A DNA stretch of 64,000 nucleotides from NCBI RefSeq assembly GCF_905404315.1, contig NC_066267.1:4044501-4108500 (forward strand), given 5' to 3'. The notes under the pieces are model-generated. The model was given only the letters and a program-made list of their open reading frames with translations, was not told the origin of the DNA and did not search any database. Shown piece by piece: positions 21,671 to 32,866 of the stretch. Position 1 is the stretch's first letter. Each line of letters starts with the position of its first letter. Source of the DNA: Leptidea sinapis (taxonomy: Eukaryota; Arthropoda; Insecta; Lepidoptera; Pieridae). Made by a program: the position numbers and the translations under genes.

Positions 21671-22280
21671 GTACGTCATGAATTCAGTGAAACAAACTAC
21701 AAACGCGCTCAGAATTTACTCAACCGGCACAATAATGATGGAATTTTAAATTGAATTATTACACGTGGTGAAAAGAGGATCATGTACGATAGTCGTAAGT
21801 GCTCATCGCAATGGCTGAACCCTGGCGATCCAGCCAAATCCAGCCTCAAGCGAAAATTGATTCAAAAAAAGTTACTTGTGTCCGTTTGGTGGACTAGTGC
21901 CGGTGTCGTTCATTACAGCTATCTTAAATTTGATCAGAACATTACGGCAGATGTCTTTTGCCAACAACTGCAAACCATGATGCAAAAGCTAGCTGCTAAA
22001 GAACCGATTCTGGTCAAGGCCACTGCTGCTTCAGGACAACGCTAGACCACACACTGCACAACAGACGGCTACCAAAGTTGAAGAACTTCAATTGGACATC
22101 TGCCGTACTCCCGGACCTCGGACCAACAGATTACCATTTTTTTTAAATTTGGATATTTTCTTGCAAGGGAAAAAATTCAACTCCGATGTTGCAGTCCAAA
22201 CCGCCTTCAAATATTTTATTGATTCCCGTCCGAATGGTCTATTTAGTAAAGGTATCAATGAACTACTTATAAAATGGTAA
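21671..22280 (+). pseudogene. mariner-family transposase, inactive
   Basis: The plus strand shows mariner landmarks in order: HEFSETNYKRAQ, LLNRHNND, WLNPGDPA, VSVWW, QDNARPHTAQQ (Asp codon 22035), PTDYHFF (Asp codon 22129, different frame), FLQGKKFNSD and the end ELLIKW. The first catalytic block, normally Asp-Glu-Lys-Trp, reads GEKR, so the first catalytic Asp is lost. There is an in-frame stop near 21752, a stop after 22045 in the first frame, and compensating frameshifts between 22097 and 22140. This is a DD34D-type transposase remnant missing its N-terminal DNA-binding half. Confidence 0.8.
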
Positions 22281-22741
22281 AAGTGCATGTGAAAGCAATA
22301 GTACATACTTTGTTTATTGTATGGTATATATTATATATAAAAAAATCGACTTTATGATCCGACCATACTACGACCTAATATTACATACACACAATATTGT
22401 TTTTTTTTTTTATTAGCTTTAAGATACTTACTTAGTTTGACGTTAACTTGTTTTTGGCAACATAATCGCGTCAACAAAATATTATTTTAGAAAATGGATA
22501 AATTATTATTAGTGTTTAATATTTAAAAAAACATTGTCGAAATTTCCTGCTAAAATTATTTCAGCTCACTAATAAAACTTTAAACTACTAAAGAACCCAG
22601 CTGTCGCTTAAATATAAGTGGTAGGTATAGGTTACCATTACCTTTTTTAAGTATATATTAATTAATGAATTTATTTATAACAAATAAAACTAAATTTTCA
22701 CTATTTTGGAAGGTCACACATATTATACAAAGTAGAATTTA

Positions 22742-22950
22742 ATTTAAAAAGAGCAGCGATATGTTTATCTCTATTTTCAGCAACTCACGCACACTAAAGT
22801 AAAAAACCAGTCCTGAATACATGCGTTGCCTACAAAAAAGACGCTCTATCAAGACGTATAAACTAACTACCCCAGGAAATTTTTTATAAAAAGGACATAA
22901 AAGTAATTTTAAATTACAAGAAACTCCTCCTTTTCGCAGTCGGTTAAAAA
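22742..22950 (+). repeat. Fragment of the GAAGTCGGTT-type repeat
   Basis: Ends AAACTCCTCCTTTTCGCAGTC followed by GGTTAAAAATT, like the right end of the repeat at 6130-6710. The left boundary is uncertain. Confidence 0.4.
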
Positions 22951-23224
22951 TTAACATCGCTTGAAAGATTTGTTATTGTTAAAAAAAGGCAAATTATGGA
23001 TCACTATTTTTATTTGCATAATTAATTTGAGCCAAAAGGGTCTCGCAACTTGACTCAACCTAATTGGGTCAGATTTGGGATGGATTAACTTCAATTTATA
23101 TGAAACCACACCATAGGTTCCCCGTTAATTGGGTGCTTTGAATTAAATTACGTCGGTTCAACTATTGATTAATAAATTTTAAGAACACCTGTCAGTGGCT
23201 ACTTTAGATAAGTAGCCGTACATA

Positions 23225-23572
23225 TCTAATATATATAAATTACGTGACACGTTGTTTGTGCGCAATGACCTCCTAAACTAATGAACGGATTTTAATGAGG
23301 ATTACTTCATCGAGTGCAGTTTGGTCCAACTTGAGAGATAGGAAAGTTTTTATTTCGAATTGAGACCCATATTTATTTTTATTTTCAAAATTTGTTTTGT
23401 ATGGACATATTTTCTATGAGAGAATTTAGTGACGCACGGATTGGCAGTTCTACTGTGAAACAATTTTATTATAACAACAGGGAGCATATTTAACGAAATA
23501 ATTTTTGATGTTATGCAAAAAATGTATAGTATTTATGACCCAACAGAACAGAACGTCTGTCGGATCAGCTAG
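23225..23572 (+). mobile_element. Non-autonomous Helitron
   Basis: Starts TCTAATATATATAAATTACG after an A and ends GTCTGTCGGATCAGCTAG before a T, the A^T insertion context and CTRR end of Helitrons. 348 bp, no Rep/helicase coding. Its 3' half matches the reverse complement of 56179-56395 (ATGGACATATTTTCTATGAG, AACAGGGAGCATAT). Confidence 0.75.
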
Positions 23573-24551
23573 TATAAATATAACAAACTACGGTACATAA
23601 ATTTTATGTAAATCATTTTTCTGCCTTAAAATAACGAAGTACTATTGCGATACAGTTTAAGGGATGTGGAAGATTTGAACGATACATTCAATTTAAAACA
23701 CAAATTTAAATAAAATACTTTATAAAGGATTATAAGGTGTCTAATTATAGCAGTATTTTTTACAAATAGTAAATGCGTAAAAGTTAAATTTCTTATAATT
23801 TATTTATTTAACTTCCGATATAAGCAAGAGCCCCGCGCCGCGGTATGCCATAGATCGGCGCGATTTTGGCACGTGCGCAGCGGCACATCAATGCGTATTA
23901 TTTAACGTGTTTTAATAGATTGCTTATAATTATGATAATTTGAGTGCATGTTTAAGAAAAACATTGAAACAAGATATGCCAATTATGCCAACCATGCAAA
24001 ATAAACTCTCTTATAAACCAAATGAGGGTCAGAAGTAAGGGCGTAGTGTGCCGTACGGCACTTCCGATTTTGGTGTATCTGAAAAAATCTGGTGACATCA
24101 GGAACTTCTCGATTTTGGAATAATAACTCGAAGACGACCCTGAAAACGTGCACCTGCGAAGGTCTCGAAACATATTTTACGTAAATAAATTATAAAGGCT
24201 CAAGAAATATTATGCCTTTGTTTACCCAGTCAGTTTATCGTAATACATAATCCTGAACCAAAATAAATATTTTTATGAATAGAAGGTCTCTTTGTTTTCC
24301 TCCTCGTTCGATTTTAATCAACTCTAATTTTACGCAAATTAAATTTTGTTTTCAAATTTAATTAGTGTAATTAATCCCAGAAATGATGTTTATCAATTTT
24401 ATATGCAAAAAAGTCTTTGTATCTAAAACAAATTCTTAATTATAAAATATAAATTCTGCCGCCTACATTCAAGAAAAATATTAAAACTTCTTTGACTTTG
24501 GGAGTTTCTTATCAATTTTTCACCCCATGTCAAAGATCCGTTACGAACTGC
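23573..24551. other. Non-coding, short GC-rich patch
   Basis: Mostly AT-rich. A GC-rich stretch (23830-23900, with CCCCGCGCCGCGG and CACGTGCGCAGCGG) stands out, with no frame or donor site that makes it an obvious exon. Confidence 0.4.
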
Positions 24552-25440
24552 GGGCCTACCATGAACTCTTATTGCGATTCAATTGACAACCTAAAATGAA
24601 CTGCTTTGCTATTTCGTACCACGACGTGATTAGAGCTATCTAATTTAGGTTTACGTCAAATCAACTGATTAAATCGCAATGATGTCAATTGAATGTCAAA
24701 AATGATATCAACTCAATCGCAAACTGATATAGTTCGTTCATTCATTCGTACCATGAGGTGTTATTTCAACCTAAACTGGATAGCTTATTTCTCAAAGTGA
24801 CCGATTCGAAAAAAGTTGCTACTTCCTTAGAGGAAAGTGAATCGTATTGTTAATAACTTTAAGAAAATAGTAACAACATAGAAAAGAAAAATTTAATTGA
24901 TTAAAGATGAGATGAGAATACTATATTGGACTTTTTTGTAAAACAAAATACTGAAAATAAATACCAAAAATGAAAATACTAAAGACGAGGCAGTTAAGGC
25001 CCGTGCTATAGCATGTTCGCAAGAACGAATTAAAAAAAATGTACTCTGTGGTCCTGTCAAATCAAACATCAATGAAGATGCGTTCATAACTCGTTATTTT
25101 TACGAAAACACATAAGAAAACATTTAATTTATAATTTAAAGAATTATATTTATTTATATGACTATTATTTAATAAGTATAAAAAAAGGCTTAATGGTTTA
25201 TAATTTGACGCAATTGCGCAATTTTAAAATGTATTTTTAGTATTTTCTACGCAAAAAAACCGCTAGAATCATATCATTTTAGGTTTCGAAACGCAATTTT
25301 ATTTCGTTCATTCTTCATAAGCGATCCAATCACTATTCAGTAATAAGCACTTCATGGTACGAATTTTAGTGATTCAGTTTGGGTACCTGAACTGAACTGC
25401 ATCGGATTCGCATCGCTTATTAAAAGTTGATGGTAGGCCC
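24552..25440 (+). mobile_element. TIR DNA transposon remnant, GGGCCTACCAT ends
   Basis: GGGCCTACCATGAACTC at the left and the reverse complement of GGGCCTACCATCAACTT at the right end at 25440; 889 bp. The right half (25225-25440: TTTTCTACGCAAAA, TTTCGAAACGCAA, GAACTGCATCGGA) recurs at 56400-56700. It contains a protein-like fragment at 24966-25115. No clear target duplication; superfamily not assigned. Confidence 0.55.
24966..25115 (+). pseudogene. Protein C-terminus-like fragment inside the TIR element
   Basis: 49 codons ending at TAA 25113-25115, including DEAVKARAIACSQERIKK and an NEDAFITRYFYENT end. The charged, non-repetitive composition and the stop placement look like the end of a real protein, probably the element's own transposase or accessory protein. 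The upstream part is full of stops. I do not recognise the family with confidence; a PIF/Harbinger nuclease tail is one possibility. Confidence 0.35.
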
Positions 25441-25737
25441 TGTGATGTAGCTTCATGACCTTTACTTGGTAAATGTTGCAATATTTTATTTTATTATCAC
25501 TCCCTTTGATAAATAAATATACATCTATTTCTATTGAATGTTTTATGGTCCACTTTACCAGTAGAACTTCATCAAATAATAACTTTTGAATAGCAATACT
25601 TTGTTTATGTAATGTTGTTGAAAATATCATAATCGGAATATTTCTTCCTGTATTTAATTGTCAGATCCAAGATATAAATGTAAAAAGACTTTACTTGACA
25701 CATTTTTAGGCTAGTGGTTGGTTACCCTAACCTCTAA

Positions 25738-26044
25738 CGGCCGTTCCCAATGTACTATTTACAGATAGAGATAAATTACTACCTTCTACTGTCTGTAATT
25801 AGCTGTCAACAATCTGAAGCTGTCCCAATATACCCGATAAGTCATCCTTATCGCCTTATATTGGGACGCGTGAATCGCAATTTCCATGCAAACTTCTATC
25901 GCTGGTAAGCTTTACGTCGTCCCAATGACAGACTGCGTGTACGGATAAGGTGAGTTACCGTAGGTAAGTTTATTGGAACAGAAGTCAACGAGAGTTACGA
26001 TTTTTATCTCAAGTAAGAGATAGACTGAATATTGGGAACGTCCG
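25738..26044 (+). mobile_element. PIF/Harbinger-type MITE, copy 1
   Basis: Inverted ends CGGCCGTTCCCAAT ... ATTGGGAACGTCCG, flanked by TAA on both sides (25735-25737 and 26045-26047). The 3-bp TWA duplication is typical of PIF/Harbinger. 307 bp, non-coding. Related to the CGGCCGTTTTCAAT copies at 27398, 30393 and 47849. Confidence 0.75.
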
Positions 26045-26089
26045 TAAATGGTCTTGGGTGTTCATATTTTATAATAAATATCTTTCTGC

Positions 26090-26200
26090 GGTCGATCCTT
26101 CATGACTGAGAATCGTGGTCATGTTCGGCTGAGGATGTTAGCGCTGTGATACATGTTATGATCTGCCTCCATCGGCGCCTATTCATTGCATCATCAGCTT
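26090..26200 (-). pseudogene. Possible LINE polymerase tail
   Basis: The minus strand reads DDAMNRRRWRQIIT, then a polar end and a stop. The acidic-then-NRRRW pattern resembles the last residues of some LINE reverse transcriptases. Short and uncertain. Confidence 0.3.
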
Positions 26201-27214
26201 TATTTATTTATTTAATTCATATAGGAAGACCAACAGCGTACAATGGTTTTAAATAAAATCTAATAGTGACAAAAAGCCAATTAAAGGTCTACACGGATAG
26301 CAACATATTAGTTTAAAATAGATAATACTGTCAAAGATAATGGTAGATATACTTATATCATACTTACATACTTATAGCATACTTATGGTCTCACAATGAT
26401 GATGAGTCAATATATAAAATATAGTGGTGAGGAATGTTGAGTGAAAATAATTGATAATGACATTCAAATATTGTAGCCTGAGTCAGCAACACTTCCAATA
26501 TAGTGCACTGAACTGGAAATGCTGTTAGATTTGGTTAAATTTAAACCAAAGGCTCCAGGCTTTCAAATTTCCACTTCTTTATGTGCCTAAAAAAGGTAAG
26601 ATTTTTCTGCAGAGAAAATGCGAAAGAATAGATGCATTAGTGCGCTTGCCTGTCCAGGGTATCCTGGAAAGTGCGTAATAAATAAAATCCAAAACGAAGC
26701 AGTTCTCTTATTAACCTTATCACTGGAGATAAATTAAATTAACTGACAATTTTATCCGTTTACCTCAATAACAAAGCTCCTAAAATAAATTATGCCCACG
26801 CCCACAAGTAATAAGTAATTAGAACCTTAACTTGGCACGTTCCATCGTTAGTATTTCACGCAAACAGCGCACTTTAGTTTGAAACCTTATCTTTCTGTGA
26901 AATTTAAATGCTACTTTTGATGTAAGGGTTTTATTAGTTTTATATATTACAGTTGTTTGATGAATCGAAGTATATAAGCCTCTTCCTATAATATATTTCG
27001 GCAGCTAATGGGATAGTCTGTTGAAAACAATAAAAATTGGCCAGTAGTTCACTCCAACTTCACTCGATTTGAACTTTATCGATAAAATATAACTAAACTT
27101 TATGTTTATACACATTGTAATACAATTAAATGTATTCGAAAAGATTTTGCAGAGACAACCAATAATTATTGCAATTTTCTAAAGATAGTTTGAAGTGAAA
27201 ACTTCTTTGACATC
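26201..27214. other. Non-coding, nothing recognised
   Basis: AT-rich DNA without a supported frame. No repeat shared with the rest of the window was found by eye. Confidence 0.45.
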
Positions 27215-27360
27215 GTTGTGATTTGAAAGTCGATATACCTAAATATATTCTGACGTAACGCAGACGTATTACCACATAGACGCCAGGAGAATACAACTAT
27301 GGTAGCGGTGATAGTAATGTCACATGAGTGTTTTAATACCATATTATCAACAGTTGCATA
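27215..27360 (+). repeat. Dispersed repeat M, copy 1
   Basis: AATATATTCTGACGT, GACGTATTACCACATAGACG, CCAGGAGA and GCGGTGATAGTAATGTC occur in the same order at 44100-44235. Class unknown. Confidence 0.55.
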
Positions 27361-27397
27361 CAAAACTTTATCTACACCCAGAATTTTAATCCTCTAA

Positions 27398-27590
27398 CGG
27401 CCGTTTTCAATAACCTGTCTATCATTAGTTTAACTTACGGATGCATTGCTGTCACCGTTAAATGACAAGATCTTATCTATCCATACTTATGTCCAATATA
27501 GTTATGGTCCAATGCTATCTATCAATAGGTTATTGATATGTAAGTAAGCGAAAAAACTTAACGTTAAACTAAGGATAAATAGGTTAAAAG
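27398..27590 (+). mobile_element. PIF/Harbinger-type MITE, copy 2, right end lost
   Basis: Preceded by TAA (27395-27397). The left end CGGCCGTTTTCAATAACC and interior match the intact copy at 47849-48068. The right side stops matching after AAACTAAGGATAAATAGG. Confidence 0.7.
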
Positions 27591-28475
27591 ATTCTGAAAC
27601 AGCTTACTAATAACATTAAAACAGCCAGTCCCAGTAGTAATACTAATATCATCAATTACTGATTATATACAATTAAACTAAATATTAATGAAAGACTTAT
27701 TTATTTAAGTAGCAATTTACATTTTGTATAGTGCAATTATTAAAATTACTCAATAAGAATATGGCTATCTGTTGAAACTCTTTGCGCATGAAGGGATCGA
27801 AAAAAGAACAAAGGAGTGTTTTTATGAAATTCAGTAGGTACAACATTAGAACACTCGTTTGGATGATGTAATGGTTATTAGGACATTGGGTGTTTCAACC
27901 TTTAATTGAGGATTTAAAGCATGGGTGTAGATAATTTTGGTTTAGATTATTTATTATAAATTTTTATTGAACGATAATAAATTTTATAAAAACAAAACAT
28001 TCTGAGACACAATATTTCGAATGGGTAGTTTATTTTTGACGTCTAATTTGAAATCCTATTTGGAATAAAAATGTTTGTATTTGAATTTATAAGGGCCGTG
28101 AACTGAGGAACCACACAGATCGTCGCTGAAATAAATATGATCAGAAAGATATAAATAACAGTGAAACAGGTAGAGTTATAACGGATTCCGTGACTTTCAT
28201 GGTAGGTTTTTTCATTTTTGCTTGCGTGGTGTCTTGGGAATCATTCTTCTCCATTAAATATGCTCATCAACGGGTACCTACTGTTTGGTTTGCCTGGTTG
28301 GTCATCGTAAACTCTGACATTTCTTTGTATAGTTTTGTGTTGACTTTTATATTTTATATGACACAAACCGTTACTTGCAGAAAGCATCCTCAAAGTTAAT
28401 GTTTCGTTATATCACATGCTTTCATTGTCAAAATGAATAAAAAAGTTTATGTGTCTGCTCCCACGCACGACTGGT
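27591..28475. other. Non-coding, one hydrophobic short frame
   Basis: A 69-codon frame at 28190-28399 is rich in Phe, Val and Trp with two possible membrane spans. I see no family motif and no splice structure to support it. A Jockey-type LINE 3' tail (TTTGGAATAAAAATG, TTTGTATTTGAATTT) lies at 28050-28090. Confidence 0.35.
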
Positions 28476-28935
28476 GTTTACTCCTCAAGAACGATTGTCT
28501 TTTAACAGGTACTAAACAAAATCAAGCCCAATTAAGTCGGTTACAAGCAGACATACAGCAGAAACTAATAAAAGCGTATAAATTTAAAAATTAAACAGAT
28601 CCTTAACGCTCAAAATTCGCCAGGAAATGCCCTAACACAACTCCTGTTAAAAGCGGAACTCAAAATTCCAATTTTAAAAGGTCTTTCAAGGGAGTTACAT
28701 TTTGGCACACCCATTAGGATGTGCCTACCTATTAGGTATACTATACTACATGCGTAAGCTATCACGCAGTTTAGTGTGTATGCTGGCTACAAACAGACAC
28801 AACTGAAAAGTGAAAGGTGTGCGAGAAATGATGCGCACAAAAAGCGTTACTATCCCATTTGATGAGTAGGTTTTACTCTCCATATTTTTCTCATACCGGG
28901 CGCCTTATATGAAAATCGATTCTTAAGGAGTAAAC
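28476..28935 (+). mobile_element. Possible TIR MITE
   Basis: GTTTACTCCTCAAGAACGATT at the left pairs with the reverse complement of AATCGATTCTTAAGGAGTAAAC at the right (20 of 22 positions or so). About 460 bp, no coding. No target duplication was identified. Confidence 0.45.
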
Positions 28936-29197
28936 TCAAAAAAGAAAGTGACGATATAATATTTAATGAAACATTAACCCTAAGGATGCAACTAACGGTA
29001 AATCACTTTAAGGAAGCTAACGCCGTTACAGTCAAATAAGGCTAGCAAGATATATATATATTAACATCCATTTATCCTCAATGTCATGTCAGTCCTTGTG
29101 ACGACAATTTTCCATTCAATGAACTAGAAATAACTACAGGAAACTACTAACAACAAAAAGGTACATAATAAAAGTTAATTTATATGGGTTTTTTACA

Positions 29198-29364
29198 AAT
29201 TGATACGCCCTGCCCATTACAATAAAGTGCCACTCAGTAATCTTGAGAAACCTAAAAATTCTGAGCAGCACTACAATTGCACTAGTCACCTTGAGACAGA
29301 CGGTGTTAAGTCTCATTTGCCAATCTCGCCGGCGTCCTATTCAAAGAAGCTTCCCACTGGTGGG
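29198..29364 (-). repeat. Family A dispersed repeat, minus, internally deleted
   Basis: TTGATACGCCCTGCCCATTA at the left and GCTTCCCACTGGTGG at the right. The middle (hairpin plus GGTACC block) is largely missing. Confidence 0.75.
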
Positions 29365-29436
29365 TACCTAAACTTTGTGCGCTCTGTGTGTATGTGTGTG
29401 TGTGTATATGTATGTCTGTGTTAGTATACGTATATA

Positions 29437-29642
29437 TCTATATAAATAAAATGATAGGATTTGTAAGGGCGTCGGAAATACTACTGGATTGGTTTCAATT
29501 AAGTCTTCATAGTTTTATTCCATAATATTCCGATATCTTTTTTGATTTAATAGTTATGAATTTTTTAGGAATAACGATTTTTATAAGCACACGAGCTCAA
29601 TCATGACGTTTGTACGCGGACGAACTCGCGGGTATCAGTTAG
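29437..29642 (+). mobile_element. Short Helitron-type element
   Basis: Starts TCTATATAAATAAAATGATAG and ends with the hairpin-like ACGCGGACGAACTCGCGGGT, then ATCAGTTAG before T. Lepidopteran Helitrons usually end in a comparable CG-hairpin and CAGCTAG; here the last motif has T for C. Non-coding. Confidence 0.55.
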
Positions 29643-30392
29643 TATCAAATAAGCATTTCAAATTTGTATTCAATTGAAAAGTCAAATTTAATTAAAGTAT
29701 ATCCACAAATTTAAAGTCAATTTTCAATAAATTCCTCCGACGTCACCGTCTTCCTCGATTGGATTCCTTCAATCTGACAATAGGACGTCAAAGCGTAAGT
29801 AATTTCAGAGTTAAGTTAGATCCGATGGATTGCTTTTGACGCTTCATTCAAATTAGAGTTGATTCATTCGATTTGATCGGTCCTTGTCCTCGATTCCACG
29901 CTACCAACTGTATCAGGATTCTAAACGTTGTACAATTTAATTGTCTCTTGGCGTTGGTACATTCTATATCTTTATTTTCCCAGAATTAAAAAAAAGGATT
30001 GTGTTTTTTGAAACCACGATAAAAGCGAAACTTTTTTTCACATTAAAGACATTTAACTAAAAATTTTTGGAATCATTTTCTATCAAGGGTAAAAAAATCG
30101 CTTTATCAATCTTAATTTTATACTAGGAAAATTGGAATGATAATGGGAAATAATAAAAACAAACAAAATAGCGTGGAGCACTGGCAAAACTGAGTAATAG
30201 TCTATACACTATACGGTCAGCTGCTGCGAACTATTGGTGCCGCCCGACCGTCACGAGACATGCAACACACAGACGAAAAAGTTTGTGACGATGTAATAAA
30301 AGTTTCACTTTAAATAATAGATCAAATAGTAAGCAAATCAAAATACAATTAAAGGGTATAGGTAAAACGATTAATCCTTCATAATGTAAAAT
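29643..30392. other. Non-coding, small CG-rich patch
   Basis: Nothing recognised apart from a CG-rich patch near 30220-30285 (GGTGCCGCCCGACCGTCACG) without an open frame. Confidence 0.4.
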
Positions 30393-30453
30393 GATAGATT
30401 TGTCTACGTCTAGTAAGTTAAACTAAGGACAGATAGGTCATTGAAAACGGCCG
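30393..30453 (+). mobile_element. PIF/Harbinger-type MITE, right-end fragment
   Basis: GATTTGTCTACGTCTAGTAAG, AACTAAGGACAGATAGG and the end TTGAAAACGGCCG match the right third of the copy at 47849-48068. Confidence 0.65.
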
Positions 30454-31112
30454 AAAATTGATAAGATAGTGTGGGTAATGTTATAAAAGTGTAGAAGCAA
30501 AGTACCACCGCGCACGTTTTTAAAAGAGTTATATTACATTTATTAAATATTGCGTATACTCAAAATTATCCCATTATAAAATAACTCTAATAAAACACAA
30601 GAAAACGTTAAAGTTGTTAGTAAAGTTAAACTATGTTTCTATTTAGATTCAGCTTGTATTTAGTACGCGTGAAATTACAAGGTGGGCTTGTAAAATAAAA
30701 ATAGTGAACACGTAAAATAATATCATAATATAAAAGTGACAACGTCAGTGCACACTGAATGATGAATTAACGTGATCAAATTACTCTCATGTCGATATTA
30801 ATGAGTGCCGAGATATAAATCAGTCATTATCCGTGATCGATGGTAAAGTAATCACGTTAAAATAACATCGACGGATTAAATCTTGGTTTTTGTTATTATT
30901 CAACAACTCAATTAGCGGAGCTTGGTCAGCTTTAGTGGATGCAAGGTAAATAAGTGGGATTGAATTAAAACGCATATAAGCATTAAAGCTTCTTTGACAA
31001 AGAAGTATAATTATTAGAGTAAAGTTAGAAACTATTGTTGTATAAGCGGGCGCGTGCGAAGAAAAACATAATTTAATATTAAAAATGAAAACACCGATAC
31101 ACAGACAGACAC
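30454..31112. other. Non-coding, nothing recognised
   Basis: AT-rich DNA with no frame or named repeat. Confidence 0.45.
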
Positions 31113-31300
31113 AGACATACCTTAGGTTCCGAGGAGAGATGGTGTGTGGGGGCCCCCGCTAATCCTCTAAGAACTTCCTGGCGTAAGTGTTAAAGTGTGT
31201 GTCCGCTCCGGCATTTGGTGAATGAATGCGTTACACTGAGTTCTTTGGATTAAGGTAAACCGGCGCGAGAGTCACAATTTGCATTAGATCAGCCAATCAG
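31113..31300 (-). promoter_or_regulatory. Possible minus-strand exon ending in a splice donor
   Basis: On the minus strand a relatively GC-rich stretch (GCGCCGG, CGGAGCGGAC, GCGGGGGCCCCC) ends AACCTAAG|GTATGTCTG, a good donor. CAGTGTAACGCATTC near 31235 might be a start region. No coding frame. It may be a non-coding first exon of a host gene leading to the left, or chance. Confidence 0.22.
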
Positions 31301-31504
31301 ATACTAATGCGTCTGTTGTCTATAGGTATCTCTCTATTACTTCAGGAATCTATTTGCACTATAGTTTGCCATAATAAAAAATTACAACAAACATAATAAA
31401 AACAAAGAGTAAAGTAGATTATAAAGATAATAGTTATAATGATTCTTGTCTGGTTCTGCGCAGGTCACCTAAAATTAAATTATATTAAATGGGCTTAGTG
31501 CGGC

Positions 31505-31830
31505 GTTCCGTGCCGGTGCTCTAACCAACTGAGAAAACCATTCGAGTTACGTATCGCTATAAAATCTTGTATGCTTTGTTCAACTCTCAGGTTGTGGCTT
31601 CATCTACAGGATCTACTTTACAGTTGATAAACTGCTCAACCCCAATATATGCATATTAGGAAATTGACTTGATGTCGCTCTTGTAAATCTAAACAATTTT
31701 TGTAAAGTAAACAATTGTAATCTAATGTAAATAATTCTTGTAAATCTAAATAATTTGGTTTCTCAAATTTTATTTGTGTATTAATCCTAGAAGTAAGGGT
31801 TATCACTTTAAAACATTACAAATTGAAAAA
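31505..31830 (-). repeat. Family B repeat (tRNA-headed), 5' part lost
   Basis: Contains the family B body (GTTCAACTCTCAGGTTGTGG, CATCTACAGGATCTACTTTA, GAAATTGACTTGATG, GTAAATCTAAACAATTT) and the right inverted end TTTGTGTATTAATCCTAGAAG and GGGTTATCACTTT. Only part of the tRNA-like head remains (GTTCCGTGCCGGTGCTCTAA). Confidence 0.75.
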
Positions 31831-31857
31831 AAAAATACCAAGATTATTGGATTAGGC

Positions 31858-31935
31858 GGAATTCGGACAGTGGCTAAGTTTGCTAAGAGCACTTAGGCGT
31901 AACCCGAATGGCACGGGTTCAAATCCCTCATCATC
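31858..31935 (+). repeat. tRNA-like head of a SINE
   Basis: GTGGCTAAGTTTGCTAAGAG resembles an A box and ACGGGTTCAAATCCCTC a B box, about 35 bases apart. The acceptor arms do not pair, so it is not a working tRNA gene. Confidence 0.45.
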
Positions 31936-32584
31936 GCATTGATTTGTTCTTTGTTATTATTTAAAGACCAAATCTTCGTTTGAGAGATTAACTTTGTCAT
32001 TAGGCAATATATATGATACGGACATCCCTTTAAATCAATTTCTTTTCTATACCTAAGTAACTCGTCTGTTAAGTGTGAATCGTGATTTTAGTGTGAATAA
32101 AATCTCACACCTTTAAGTTTACAGTTTCGTGAATGTTTAAGTAAAATTTAATTACAAATTCATTTTTAATTTACTTTGAATCAAAGACTCGTTTTGGTCT
32201 AAAAATATATTCCATAATTGAAGATATTCTTTCAAATCCATCCACTCATTAAAATCTTGTAGAGCGCAAAAGGGAAAAATTACTTTTTAATTTGCAGGAG
32301 CCATTGAAGGGTTTGAGCGTTTTTTGCCGGGTTTTATTAATTTTACACATAGCGGATGAAGAATAAAGGATTTTGATAATATTTCAGAGAGCCGAGATTT
32401 TTTGCGAGGGTATTTTTTAGATTACGATGTACGATTTATGCATAATTTATCTTGGAATTTTAGGCTTGAATTAAACACACACAATAATAAAAATATTGGA
32501 GATATGTTCGACTTATATAACGTATATAAACTTGTATGTTGGTTTTATGTCGATATACGAAATACTCTTTTCTTTTTATGACAA

Positions 32585-32866
32585 TAGGGACGAGACGAGC
32601 AGGACGCTCAGCTGATGGTAATAGATACGCCCTTGCCACATTGCAATGCCGCTCTGGATTCAAATGCCCAATAATTCGTACCGGCACTACAATTGCACCC
32701 GTCACTTTGAGACATAATAGTATGATAAGTCTCATTTGCCACTAGCTACGGCGCCCTTCAGACCGTAACACAATAATGCTCACCAATTACTTGCTTCACG
32801 GCAGAAATAGGCGCTGTTGTGGTACCCATAATCTAGATGGCTTCCTGTGCAAAGGATCTTACTGGT
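32585..32866 (-). repeat. Family A dispersed repeat, minus, near full length
   Basis: AGGGACGAGACGAGCAGGACG at the left end and TTCCTGTGCAAAGGATCTTAC at the right. Both GGCGC blocks are present; the hairpin arms are diverged. Confidence 0.85.

Noticed and set aside
28190..28399. A small membrane protein gene
   Set aside because: Hydrophobic frames of this size are common in T-rich DNA; no start context, splice site or family motif.
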